A stretch of 64,000 nucleotides of DNA. Origin: Cyanophora paradoxa. Lineage: Eukaryota; Glaucocystophyceae; Cyanophorales; Cyanophoraceae. The translations under genes were made by a program, and so were the position numbers. How positions within the stretch are numbered: the stretch's first letter is position 1; every line of letters starts with the position of its first letter. The stretch is from positions 186,001 through 250,000 of the forward strand of contig QPMI01000482.1 in NCBI GenBank assembly GCA_004431415.1. Direction: 5' to 3'. The notes below the pieces were generated by a model. That model saw only the letters and a list, made by a program, of their open reading frames with translations, was not told where the DNA came from and did no database searches. Shown here one piece after another: positions 14,702-25,034 of this stretch.

Positions 14702-15070
14702 ACCACTGGTGGACTGAAATCTGTGACATATCAGTATGCTAAGAGTCTTGTTGATGGTATTGCAGCAGAGACCAAAAACGAAAACAAGATCAAGGAACAG
14801 CCAATCACAAAGGAGAAGGTTGAGAAGAAACCAGAGGTAACCCATGAAGTAATCCCTGAACCTGTTCATGTCGCAAAAGACTCACCAACAGAACTGATTG
14901 CAAAGACAATCGATTACCAAGACTCCAACAAAACGGATTTGCCGGTTCTCAATAAATTGATCCTCCGGGTTGCCACTTCGCAGGCTGATCCAGTCAACTC
15001 GATTCCAAATGCTGCCCCAATGGTCTCAGGGTTTGCAAAGCTTGGTATTAGACCCGGTTATCGCCGTTAA
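14702..15070 (+). pseudogene. 5'-truncated gene, paralog of 21758-22234
   Basis: This is a fragment without a convincing ATG; a GTG at 14723 is the first start-like codon. It encodes a basic/acidic, low-complexity protein that shares segments with the fragment at 21758-22234: DGIAAETKNENKI against AGIAVETKMENKI, LRVATSQADPV against LRIASSSADPV, and SGFAKLGIR against SGFTKLGLR. The protein family is not recognised. Its 5' end is cut exactly at the inverted-repeat element. The two paralogs bracket the polymerase-integrase module. Confidence 0.65.
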
Positions 15071-15347
15071 GGATCATTTCAGAATTTTTAAAAATCTTGA
15101 ACATTGTTAGCGCTACGTAACCAATCTTATCCCGTAGGCTCAAAACTTCTTCATTTTTATGGAGGCGTTGTAGAGCGAAGTGAACCTTTTTGGGTATCGG
15201 TGGCTTTATCATTTTTCCAGCATCTTCTTTCGTACTGGATGCTCTGCAATCGGGACCAAAATTTGACAGGAGTTTAATCGCTATATACAGACAGAAAAAC
15301 TACTTAAAGATTTCTTAACATATATTAAGAGAGTAGAAAGGGACAAA

Positions 15348-15605
15348 ATGCCAATCAGTGAGGCTCAGAAGCGTGCTACTTACCGTTATCGTAAAACTGA
15401 AAAAGGTCAGGAATATTTAAAAAAGTATAATGCGAAATTCGCGAAGCAAATGCGTGATTTATATCATACTGATGATTGTTACAGAGCCATGAGAATCGTT
15501 GAGAGTTCCCAGCGTCTCTATGTTTCCAATGCAGTCTGCTTTGTTAAGTATCTCTATGGTGTCCCCTATTCTAACCGTGGTCGCAAATCGAAATATGTCT
15601 GTTAA
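15348..15605 (+). CDS. Small basic protein with AT-hook-like end
   Basis: The 85-residue protein is rich in Lys, Arg and Tyr (RATYRYRKTEKGQEYLKKYN) and ends NRGRKSKYVC. It has the same general design as the AT-hook-like proteins at 9346 and 36973 (charged helix plus GR.RK.). The ATG follows ATATATTAAGAGAG, a motif repeated before the next gene. AAAATTTGACAGG ~85 bases upstream is a one-base variant of the AAAATTGAC box. Probable DNA-binding or regulatory protein. Confidence 0.65.
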   Translation: MPISEAQKRATYRYRKTEKGQEYLKKYNAKFAKQMRDLYHTDDCYRAMRIVESSQRLYVSNAVCFVKYLYGVPYSNRGRKSKYVC

Positions 15606-15846
15606 TCGTTTTTCTCAGCGCGATCTGCTCTGAGAAACCCGCGGGAACCGCGCTGGAGCCACAAATAAAATCATTCTGTTATTTTTAGAGTTCGATCATC
15701 GAGCCAACCCTTTGTTATTTTTATAAATGCCCTCGACTAAATTTATTTTGTCGAAGACTTTCGGTTTTGCCGGTAAAAATTGACGCGAGTATAAAAGTAT
15801 TTAAGGAAAACTTTTGTAGGTATATATTAAGACAGTGAACAAAGAA
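15606..15846 (+). promoter_or_regulatory. Upstream region of the polymerase-helicase gene
   Basis: AAAAATTGAC at 15775-15784 is followed by TATAAAA, GTATTTAAGG and ATATATTAAGA before the ATG at 15847. The same series precedes the gene at 9795, and the ATATATTAAGA part precedes the gene at 15348. No gene is seen in this stretch. Confidence 0.5.
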
Positions 15847-18800
15847 ATGCCTCGTCCTTCAAATCTAAGATTGAAGAAGCGCAAGACAAAGTTCCTTGGT
15901 AGTTTATCCTATGGATATGCCAATGACCTGCTCACAGAAGAGCAGTTCAACTATTTCCTTCATGAGATAGCCTTCAAGAGACCGAGAGAGCAGAAGTTAT
16001 TGGATCTTGAAGAAACTCTTGAGGGAATTCTCAGACCGAATGAAAGGGTGCAGAGATTTAATGATGAATTCGATAGGTTGGGCAACATTGATGCTGAGAG
16101 GCCCCAAGGGAGAACCAGAGAGGAGAGGAAGCAAGCCAAAAGAGCGGAGCGCTTTGATCGCAAGCAGAATAAGAAGGCTAAACGTTCCGCTCGTTCCCAG
16201 AAGAATGTGGAAAAGCAGCAAAGTAAGCAGTTCAAAGCGCTGGTAAGGAGAATCATAAGGGATATTGAGGCCCAGGATGGCGATACAGTCTCGCTTCGTG
16301 TGAGGTTTTACCGAATTCCTGAAGACTTCAATAACCTCCCAAACAACTACGATGTTGTTATCCACGAAGACACACCTTACATTGAAACACAAAAATCCGG
16401 AAAACGCGCATTGATGCTTTCCTGCCCAAGCAAGTGCTGGTGAGATTGCTTGAACAGGTGCAAGAGGACTTTAATAACTTCCTTGCATTGTGGACTCTGA
16501 ACGAGATTGCTTCCTTCCTGATTTCTATTGGGCAAAGCAACCCTCGCAATCGAGACTATCAATTCGTTAAGGTTTTCACGAATGATGCGCCCAATGGATC
16601 AGACATCAAGTATCCAGAGGTGATGACAATCGAGGAGATTATTGTCAGCGATAACAAAACAGTATACCCTTTGAATGAACGAGTTCTGCGAGATGGGCAG
16701 GCTCCAAAAATCGTTTCTCGTTTCGTGAAATACACCCTCAATGGTCAGGCTAAGTGTGTGATGGACCAAATATGTCCCGATGATTCACTTACCATCAAAG
16801 ATTGTTTAATCGAAGCATTACATCAGGTTCTATGCAAAGGGTTTGAGTATGCCCGCAGCATCAAGAAGTATAAGAAGGTCAACTACTCCAAAGACTGGCT
16901 CTTTGCTCAGATCAAGGGATATGAACCTAAGCCTGATTCCGATTGGGGAGTGAGTTTTGATGAGCTTCTTCCTTTCTTGAAAAAGTGGCGCATCAGGTTC
17001 ATTGCAATTGGAAAGGATGACAAGGTTATTCATACTCTTTCCTTCAAACCGAATCGAACCAACTCTCACTTAGTTCCCGCAAGTGTTTATGTGCAGATTG
17101 CAAACGACCACGTTTATGTATTAAATAAGGATCTCAGTAAACTGGTTCGTTCTTTCAATGGAACTGGCGCCCGTGAAACCAAGAAGAGTATGGGTTCAGC
17201 AGCCATGAAATACAAGATCAAAACACAGTTCAACGATAACAGCTTCTTTGCTTACAGCGAGGAGGATATCATCAAGATCATTGCCAGAGAGAAAGATAGT
17301 AGTTCTGAAAAAATTAAGATCACATACAACAAGCCACTACTTGAGTTGTTGGGAAGCTTCCGAAAGGCTAATCACGAGGTTCACACTTCCATTACTGATG
17401 AGGGAACAATAACCTACATTCACTACACAATAGAGGATAAAGATGTAATTATCCTTCCACCAGGCAACATGGTGGATATGGAAAATATTGATGTGAACCT
17501 TGCAGATGATGCGCATCGCAAGTTGTTTGATGAGATGAGTCAGATGATGTATAGGGCGCTTATCAACAAACCCTACAAGAGCAAATATAATCCAGAAACA
17601 TATGCAGCATTTACTAAAGGGCAACAGAGTGCATTGACTGGGTTCTTTGGATCTGCCTCTGAGGTCCGAACAATGGTAGAGAACATTGCCTATGGATCCA
17701 TTGATACTCACAAGCTCGACATTTCCAAAGCATACACACACATCGTTTCGAAAGTGCTTAAGGTGTTTCCAGTTTTCAGTTCATTTGATAGATTCGAAAA
17801 AGTCAAAGTGTCTTGCAGCTCGGACATCGAAGACAATTCGTTCTATTCCGTGAAAGTGAAAGCCAAACACTTCAAAGCATTCAGAAATTATGGTGAGGCG
17901 AATACCTTGAATCAATACAAGAGGATTCTCGTCGATTCAAAGTATAACCTGATGTATGGTGAGGTTTTGAAAGAGTTTTACGAGGATATTAAGGATGACA
18001 TCAGCATTGAGGCAGTTCTAAGACCTTATCGGATTGCCGAGAATGTCACCTTGCAGGCTTTCAAGCAGTTGTATGCAAGTCAGCTTTCGACCAAGGAGAA
18101 GAAAGACATTGCCAACCATCACATTGGTCTATTTGGTAAGAAGTCCCAGCGAAAAGCAACCACCTACACCTTTTTCAATAAAAATGATGCTCTGAATTTC
18201 ATTGAAGAGAATGGAGGGACCCTGAAGTTTATAAGTTTCGATCAAGAGAAGCCAACACACACATCAGTTAAGAATGAGAAGGACATTAAATCGCCCATGA
18301 TTTGGTATGTGAACCAGGAAGAACAAGAACGGGCTTTCATTGATGGTTTCCTGCCAATGCAGTGCGTGATTTACTCCACCATGCGAGGCATCATGTATCG
18401 CCTATGCAAGAAATTGCTCTCTGAGGGAGTGGGAGTCCTTGCAATCAAGACCGATGAGCTGACAATCGATAGACCATATCCATTCGAGCAGTTTGACCGA
18501 AACCTATTCGAGAACACTGGAAAGTTTGATGTGAAGCCAGCAAACATGAACTCGATAACCCACAGTAAGAGGACTTCCAAAAAACCAAAGAGCCACATGA
18601 TCACATTTGATCGACTCAAAACTCGTTCCAAACCTTTCATCAATGTTGAAAAGATTGTTCACAAGGTTCACAAGTTCCAGGATGAGTATGACCTCCCAGC
18701 AATCGTAAATGCTTTGGATGGGCAAGGTAATGTGCTGATTAAAGGAGTGAAACCGGGAACTGGTAAGACTACTTTGGCAAAGGCAATGGCCAAGAAGTAT

Positions 18801-20038
18801 GGTAAGAAATGCTTGTTCGTTGCGCCTACTAATAAGAGATGCAAGGATTTGCGAATGGAACTAAAAGCAGAGTGGGGGCAGGATGCTCCTGAGGTGATGA
18901 CTATTTATCGAGCCTTGAATTTGAATGTTGATGATGAGAGAATGAAGGGAAATGTTGGGAAGAAGGTTTCGGAATTATCTAAGTACGATTGCTTTGTTAT
19001 TGATGAGATCTACCAGTTTGAGATTAGGGAATTGGAATCTCTGTGCGATGTGATGACTGTGCAGTTCCCAGACAAACTCTACATCGCAACAGGCGACCCC
19101 TACCAGAACCCACCCATCCAATTCATAACAGTCAATCAACGAGATTACTACAACAAGATCTTCGATAGACTTTTCAAGAACGAGGTTTACCTGCAGGTTG
19201 GAAAGCGTCATAAACTGGCTGCAGATCAGAAGAAATTAGACCAGTTATGGGAGGACTTATTCAGGACTGAACTACCAGTTTCTATTGCTGCCAGACGATT
19301 GGGCTTGAAAGTAGTTGATACATTGGAGAAGGGTGATATCTCAGTATGCAATTCAAACCGCAAGTGTGCAGAGGTGAACAACAAAATGCATAAAATGATT
19401 CATGGAGAGGATCCTGTATATAAGACAGGTGTGGAGCTGATTGCAAAGGTGCGAATGACAACAAGTGAGGGCATCATTCAGCGGGGCTTTGTTTACGAAG
19501 TGGTCGAATACAAAGCCAAGGAAATTCTCACTCTCAAAGACATTGATTCGGGTGAAGTGCATACTCTAAAAAGCGAAGATATCAAGTATTTCGCATTGAC
19601 CCATGCTTTCACCTGTCACATCATTCAGGGTGACACAATCAGGGATTCTCGTGTTGTAATTCACGAGACTGGGTCCCCATATGTTACTGCTGAGTGGTTC
19701 TATGTTGCAGCAACTCGAACCCAGAATCTCTCAGATACTGTGATTTTCGTTGATAAATCCGAGGCAGCCACAATGGTGAAAACGAAGGAGGATCAAGCTC
19801 AGAAAATCGATTCCTACAAATCCAAGACAAACAAGCCAATCGGGAGTTCTCCTTGGCAGAGTATGTTGATTGGGACTGGTTCAAAAAGCAGTATGGGAAG
19901 CAATTGGGGCGATGCAGAAGGTGCTTTGATATTATGGATTTCGAAGAAGCCACTGTTGATCGGGAGAACAATGCTATCGCTCACATTTCTCGAAACTGTT
20001 TCTTGTCACATTGTAGGTGTAACTGTTCAGCCCAGTAA
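15847..20038 (+). pseudogene. PolB-like polymerase / SF1 helicase / zinc-HNH fusion, two frame breaks
   Basis: Three frames together describe one ~1,400-residue protein. 15847-16443 gives a basic N-terminal region. From ~16410 the frame shifts into the long 16434 frame. Polymerase B-like motifs follow: LDISKAY (motif A, ~17715), NHHIGLFGKKS (motif B-like, ~18115) and KTDELTID (motif C, ~18448). An SF1 helicase of the Pif1/RecD kind comes next: KPGTGKTT (Walker A, ~18752), VIDEIYQF, GDPYQNPP, IIQGDTI and YVAATRTQ. Near 19850 a second shift opens the C-terminal CRRC…VDRENN…H…N…CNCS zinc/HNH-like module ending at 20038. Motifs are conserved, so either the gene is recently broken or the breaks are read errors. 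The N-terminal frame also opens at a GTG (15835). The stop overlaps the integrase start. Confidence 0.75.
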
Positions 20039-21096
20039 TGGAGAATATTCTATCATACAAAAAATACAAACAGAAGCTCATTAGTGAAGGGAAGGAATTT
20101 GATGAGGCGGAACTGAGAAACAAGTATAAGAATTCCGAACTGCATCAAATTTTCAAGAAGCCTAGGAAAAAGACTACGTTTTTAAGAATAGTTGCCCAGC
20201 CATACTCATTTCAGGTTGATGTCATGTTTTTCAGAAAGTTTAAGACAGCAAATTATGGATACATTAAAGCGCTTAGTTTCATTGACATTCTAAGTAGAAA
20301 GGCATTTGTGTATGCTTTCAAGACCAGCGAAGAGATTCCGGGAATACTTAATAAATTCAAGGGCGAAGCAGGTAAGGTTGTAGGATTGGCAGGGGATAAT
20401 GAGTTTTCCAGTGCGGTTTATCGAACTTGGTGCAGTGAAAATGGTGTCGAATTGTATACAGATGTTGCGAAAGAAGATCACATTTCTGCTGGGAATAAAC
20501 TTGGGATAATCGATCGATTCACTCGAACCTTCAAACAATACATGAACAAACTCATGGTCTCGAGGAATACTTCGAAGTGGGTCGAATTAATCCCAGATGT
20601 GCTAAAGGCTTACAATAACTCGCCTCATTCATCACTGAACAATGATTCCCCAAACCAAGTGTTTGCAAGTCCACAGAAGCAAATGTTTATTTTCCTAAAA
20701 ACCACCAAGCATAACATGGATGTTAAAGAGAATCAACCCGATAAAATCAAACCAGGAGATACTGTAAGAGTTTTAGAGGAGAGAGGTGCATTCTCAAAGG
20801 AAGGCCCCAGGTTTAGTCAGAAGATTTACAAAGTAGCTGGGAAAGATGCTAATCGATTCAAGGTGCTTGAAGATAATGGAGATGATGCAGAGGAATTAAA
20901 GAGACGTTTTAAGCAACAAGAGTTACAGAAAGTGAAACGAGATGAGATAATGAAAATTCCACAGCAAATGAGGATTCAAGCTGTAAAGAAAACAAACACA
21001 GTGAATCGAAAAGTTGCAAAAGAGGGAATCAAACCAAATCGCAGCAAAGTTGTTAGAAAAAGGTATCAATTAAGAAGCGGATTAACTAAAAGGTAG
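20038..21096 (+). CDS. rve-type integrase (element 1)
   Basis: This is a retroviral-like DDE integrase of 352 residues. Core motifs are FQVDVMFF (first Asp, ~residue 60), AGDNEF (second Asp, ~119) and LGIIDRFTRT, where the third acid is Asp instead of the usual Glu, 39 residues after the second. A basic C-terminal region (KPGDTVRVLEERGAFSKEG… then Lys/Arg-rich tail) resembles the SH3/chromo-like ends of polinton integrases. The ATG overlaps the polymerase-helicase stop as TAATG. The polinton-like virus integrase at 36086-37014 is a clear homolog (TDVAK.DHIS…KLGIIDRF). It would insert the element into host DNA. Confidence 0.9.
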   Translation: MENILSYKKYKQKLISEGKEFDEAELRNKYKNSELHQIFKKPRKKTTFLRIVAQPYSFQVDVMFFRKFKTANYGYIKALSFIDILSRKAFVYAFKTSEEIPGILNKFKGEAGKVVGLAGDNEFSSAVYRTWCSENGVELYTDVAKEDHISAGNKLGIIDRFTRTFKQYMNKLMVSRNTSKWVELIPDVLKAYNNSPHSSLNNDSPNQVFASPQKQMFIFLKTTKHNMDVKENQPDKIKPGDTVRVLEERGAFSKEGPRFSQKIYKVAGKDANRFKVLEDNGDDAEELKRRFKQQELQKVKRDEIMKIPQQMRIQAVKKTNTVNRKVAKEGIKPNRSKVVRKRYQLRSGLTKR

Positions 21097-21097
21097 T

Positions 21098-21757
21098 TGG
21101 GTGTAATGCATATAACTTCGATTGATTAGATTTTAGATATAACTTCGATTAAATAAAATAGATTGTGACTGAGGCTTACTGAGATTTACTGAGATTGGGG
21201 ATTGGGTTACTGGGAATCATGCGGATATTGCTTGAAGGGGCAAATTATATTGGGGTAATTTTTGGGTGTAATGCTCACAAATTTGGGTGTAATGCATATA
21301 ACTTCGATTAAATAAAATAGATTGTGACTGAGGCTTACTGAGATTTACTGAGATTGGGGATTGGGTTACTGGGAATCATGCGGATATTGCTTGAAGGGGC
21401 AAATTATATTGGGGTAATTTTTGGGTGTAATGCTCACAAATTTGGGTGTAATGCATATAACTTCGATTAAATAAAATAGATTGTGACTGAGGCTTACTGA
21501 GATTTACTGAGATTGGGGATTGGGTTACTGGGAATCATGCGGATATTGCTTGAAGGGGCAAATTATATTGGGGTAATTTTTGGGTGTAATGCTCACAAAT
21601 TTGGGTGTAATGCATATAACTTCGATTAAATAAAATAGATTGTGACTGAGGCTTACTGAGATTTACTGAGATTGGGGATTGGGTTACTGGGAATCATGCG
21701 GATATTGCTTGAAGGGGCAAATTATATTGGGGTAATTTTTGGGTGTAATGCTCACAG
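21098..21757. repeat. Tandem repeat, 159-bp unit, about four copies
   Basis: The word TGGGGTAATTTTTGGGTG recurs at 21251, 21410, 21569 and 21728, exactly 159 bases apart. The units are nearly identical, except that the first carries an extra TAGATTTTAGATATAACTTCGATT stretch. The array starts right after the integrase stop and ends where the truncated gene at 21758 begins. Low sequence divergence implies recent expansion. Confidence 0.95.
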
Positions 21758-22234
21758 CTCAGCTCTGCTGACGAAAACGCTATTTTAGATAAGATCCCAA
21801 ATTCGCGGACAAAGAAAAGCAAAACTAGTAAACTGAAGGATACTGACGATGGTCCGCTGTATGTATCAGAGACTGGTAATCGTAGCAGATATTTCATAAA
21901 AACAGTGACTGGGTTGAAAACAATTTCAAAGAAGCGTGCTGGTGATCTTATTGCTGGTATAGCGGTTGAGACGAAAATGGAAAACAAGATTTTAAACGAA
22001 CCGATTGCTAAGACCAAAATTGATAAAAAGCTTTCTCCTCCATCATCTGCTGTTCCTGCTAAGACGATCGTCGCAATCCCCCAGGTGGATGAGAATGCTA
22101 GCGAATTACCTGTAGCAAACACATCGATCTTGCGCATCGCCTCTAGCAGCGCTGATCCTGTCGGGCCGTCGATCGAATACAAACCAATGTTAAGTGGTTT
22201 CACTAAACTTGGACTACGTCATCGGTGGGAATAA
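21758..22234 (+). pseudogene. 5'-truncated gene, paralog of 14702-15070
   Basis: The frame is open from the end of the tandem repeat (about 21758) with no ATG until well inside; a start-like codon is at 21905. The protein is Lys/Ser/Ala-rich and not recognised. It shares AGIAVETKMENK, ILRIASSSADPV and SGFTKLGLR with the fragment at 14702-15070 but reaches ~48 residues further upstream. It lies just inside the terminal repeat of element 1. It could be a decayed structural or accessory gene. Confidence 0.6.
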
Positions 22235-22244
22235 TTAGCGTCTA

Positions 22245-22744
22245 GCTAGAACCTGAACTCGAGTATGTAATTAGATTCCGATGATATAGTAATTACGTGT
22301 AGCTTAACCCTTGAAACCTCTTTGTTTTTTAGATTCGAAATACACACAACTAACGTCTAGAATTGAGCTAAACGTGTTTCCTCTGTTAGCTTCATTGTAC
22401 TCATTAATATCGTCTAGAATTGAGCTAAACATGTTTTCTCTGTTAGATTCAAAGTACACAAAATTAACGTCTAGCTGTATCTGAAGATTATTCTGAGACC
22501 AGCGCTTTGGGGGTCCGCCTAAAATCACTGCTATATCTTTTGCAAAATCGATCGGACTAGACGTTAGATACTACCTAGCGGTTGCTGGATGGTTGGTTTG
22601 GAGAGGTTGTGGTGGTAGACGTAACGAAGGGATGGAAGAGAATGTGTGTTGGAAGGCGTTGGAGTGTGTGGGTTGGGGTGGTTTGGAGGAGTGAGGGTGA
22701 GAAAGAGGTGGGTGGGCTGGAACCCCCACTATCTCATTTTTTTT
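22245..22744. repeat. Right terminal region of element 1
   Basis: It contains two to three ~65-bp subrepeats with the words GAGCTAAACGTGTTTCCTCT and GTTAGCTTCATTGTACTC. The terminal inverted repeats of the polinton-like virus (31321-31895, 54142-54714) contain the same words. Outside these come GGTAGACGTAACGA (also shared) and a G/T-rich stretch ending CTATCTCA plus eight T. GCGCGC directly after could be one copy of a 6-bp target duplication; the partner is off-window. Confidence 0.75.
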
Positions 22745-23572
22745 GCGCGCATTACTAAAGTGTTACACGGTAGCCTAGTAGATCTTATTGCACCCACAGG
22801 GTCCGGCTGCGGGCTGCAAGGAGGCCGCCTGGCACCCTCGAATTTTCGAAGCTTATAATTAATTATAAGCTCCATGGCCAGGCGAGAAGATCTAGATCGA
22901 TCTAGATAGGGACCTGCGCAGGCGTGCGCACACGTACACGCGGCGAAGGGGCGAGCGCAGGAACGCCACATTCACGCGGCGAGTCGGTCACTGCGCACGC
23001 CAGCGCTAGCATTAGCATATGCATCTTTAATTTGTAATTAAAGAGAATTCGAATGAACGACGTCGCCTCGAGCTCGCGGCAGCGCGCGCGCACCGCTCAT
23101 AGTAACACGACGTTGGACGGCCGCAGCCGCACCGGTACCGCTCATAGTAACGCGGGCCGGCCGGGGCGCGGCGACGTGGGTGAGTTGCAATTGCCGGCAA
23201 CATGTCTGCTGCTGCGCTAGGCTGCTATTACTTGTACTGGCGACGGAGACCGGAATCGGACTTCGGAACTGAAGCGACTTGCATTCATATGGCGAGCGCG
23301 CGACCAAGGCACAAGACGATAAGTTGGTGGCCTTCGGCCAAAAGTTCGGCGCAAGCCGTTGTGGCTTGAGCTATGAGCTTGAGCCTGAGCCACGTGCACG
23401 ATCGAAGCTAGCGCTTGCAATGCATGGGCTCTGCCTTGAGCTTGAGCTGAAGCTCTGCGAGCTTGAACTACAGCTCTTCGAGCTTGAACTAGAGCTCTAC
23501 GAGCTTGTGACCAAGCCTGATCTGCTGCGGCTTGAGTTAGTTCCGAGTTGAGTTTAATGTGTACCCCGCTGA
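22745..23572. other. Host spacer dense in short palindromes and a GAGCTTGAACT repeat
   Basis: 22840-23200 is packed with 6- to 12-base palindromes (for example AGATCTAGATCGATCTAGAT near 22888 and TATAATTAATTATA near 22853) and alternating GCGC runs. 23380-23510 holds an imperfect ~24-bp repeat of the words GAGCTTGAACT and AGAGCTCT. No convincing gene is seen. Confidence 0.5.
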
Positions 23573-24051
23573 TTGTTTTCTTGTACCCCACCCTCGCGAT
23601 CGATGTCCGCGCTCCTCTCCTGGCGCGTGGGGGCGACTGTGATGATGTTGCGCATCAACTACATCCTCATTGGACTCGCGAACATTGATATCGGAGTCCC
23701 CCACTCTACTGTCTTGGGCGTGGTGATGGGTGACACATTCGCGATCAGATGGTTCTTAGTGATCATGCTGTTTTTGAAGCCGGAATCGCACTTCGACGGC
23801 ATGTTTTCAGCTTTTGAGAAAAACGTCTGGAGATATGAGTCTTCTCCACCTTTTCAGCATCTTTGCGGGGCGTGCGATACGTTCTTTGTGCAGCGAGACG
23901 TATTGACAGAACTTTGTATGAGAGCCATGAACTTAGAAGCAATTAACGGCTTGCGCCGAAAAGGCATCTTCAAATTTGTACCCCGCTCCCGCGCCATACT
24001 AGCGGCCTCGGGCGGCAATTGCAGTCCTCCGCTTCCCCGCATAGCTCTCAG

Positions 24052-24643
24052 AATGCCGGATAAGAGAAGGAAAGGCGACGGGAGGCGGATGGCAAGCCTG
24101 GACAACACCGCCGCAGCCTACCCATATCGCCACGACCGCGACCTCAGAGGCGAGCTGTCTCGAGCGCCCGGAATGCTAGCTGTGCTGCGAAATCGCTCAT
24201 ACGAGTCCTCGCGGCGTGCAGGGACGCAGGTGCTGTTCTGCAAGCGCGACTTCCTAGCCACCGTGCGGCGGCTGCTTCGCGAGGACCAGAATCGCATCCT
24301 TTTCAACGGTTCGAAGCGCGCGCGGGAGCTCTACATGGCAGCGCTGCGGAGGCTGCAGGAGGACGCGAAAGCCCAGCCGTCAGCCCAGCCGTCAGCATCC
24401 GGTAGCGGACACGCTGAGCAGCCCGACGACCCGCCGACTGCGCGGGGCGTCAAAGCCGAGCCCGGAGATTCTCGTAAAGCTTCCGGCAGCGGCGAAGCGG
24501 CATCGCAAGAAGGGACACCAGCGCCCGCGGGGGTCCTCCCGGAGAACGCAGTGGGCGCCGTGCCGCCCGGCGCGAGCGGAGCAGCGGCGGAGGATGGCTC
24601 CGCTCCGGAAGTCAAGGACGAGGCCAGCAGAATGTCTTTATAG
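24052..24643 (+). CDS. Hypothetical host protein, low-complexity tail
   Basis: An open frame runs from 23573, but only the part from the ATG at 24052 looks protein-like. It has a basic start (MPDKRRKGDGRR), a segment VLFCKRDFLATVRRLLREDQ…RARELYMAALRRL with helix-like amphipathic character, and an Ala/Pro/Gly/Ser-rich tail. The middle could be a histone-fold-like or other helical domain, but I cannot assign it. GC-rich host DNA produces many chance open frames, so the call is weak. 24644-25034 downstream shows nothing recognisable. Confidence 0.3.
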
Positions 24644-25034
24644 CGAGCGAAATGCCCGCGGCCCTCCTGACCCTTCCCACGTCCCCCCTGCCGCCCTCAA
24701 TCACGCCGGTGCCACGGTGCCCGCCATCCATGCCCGTCTGCCCACTGACGCCTCTTTAAGATGCTTGCTTCTGCTATTCAACACTCCGCTCCCCTCGGAG
24801 TTCATTCTTTCCCCACCCGCGCCTCCTCCCAACGGGCCCTTCCCTGCCCCCTGCAAGCGCCCGGCCCGCTCTTACCGTCCCCCGACGCCGCTACGGATCC
24901 TCTCTGGTTAACATGTACACCAAAGCGCGGGGCTACGCGCGTGGGGGGGAGGAGCCGCCGAGGAATCCCGCGCCCGACGCCAGAAGGCCCTCGTACCTGG
25001 CGGAGATCAGCCGCGGGCAGCAACTGGGTGCGGG

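Larger units (their letters stand above)
1..22744. mobile_element. Element 1: integrated virus-like element (right part)
   Basis: This AT-richer block abuts very GC-rich host sequence at 22744. It carries a primase-helicase, RING proteins, a PolB-SF1 helicase fusion and an rve integrase. Its right end (…CTATCTCA followed by eight T) resembles the right end of the polinton-like virus further along (…CTCTCTCA followed by six T). Its terminal region also has the same ~60-bp subrepeats containing TTTCCTCTGTTAGCTTCA. The left end lies outside the window, so length and target duplication cannot be stated. The helicase half (1-14416) and the polymerase-integrase half (14700-22744) could be one element or a nested pair; shared promoter-like boxes argue for one system. 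No capsid or packaging gene is visible. Confidence 0.75.

Noticed and set aside
22745-22750. GCGCGC as target duplication of element 1
   Set aside because: The left end of the element is not in the window, so the second copy cannot be compared; noted as a possibility but not called.
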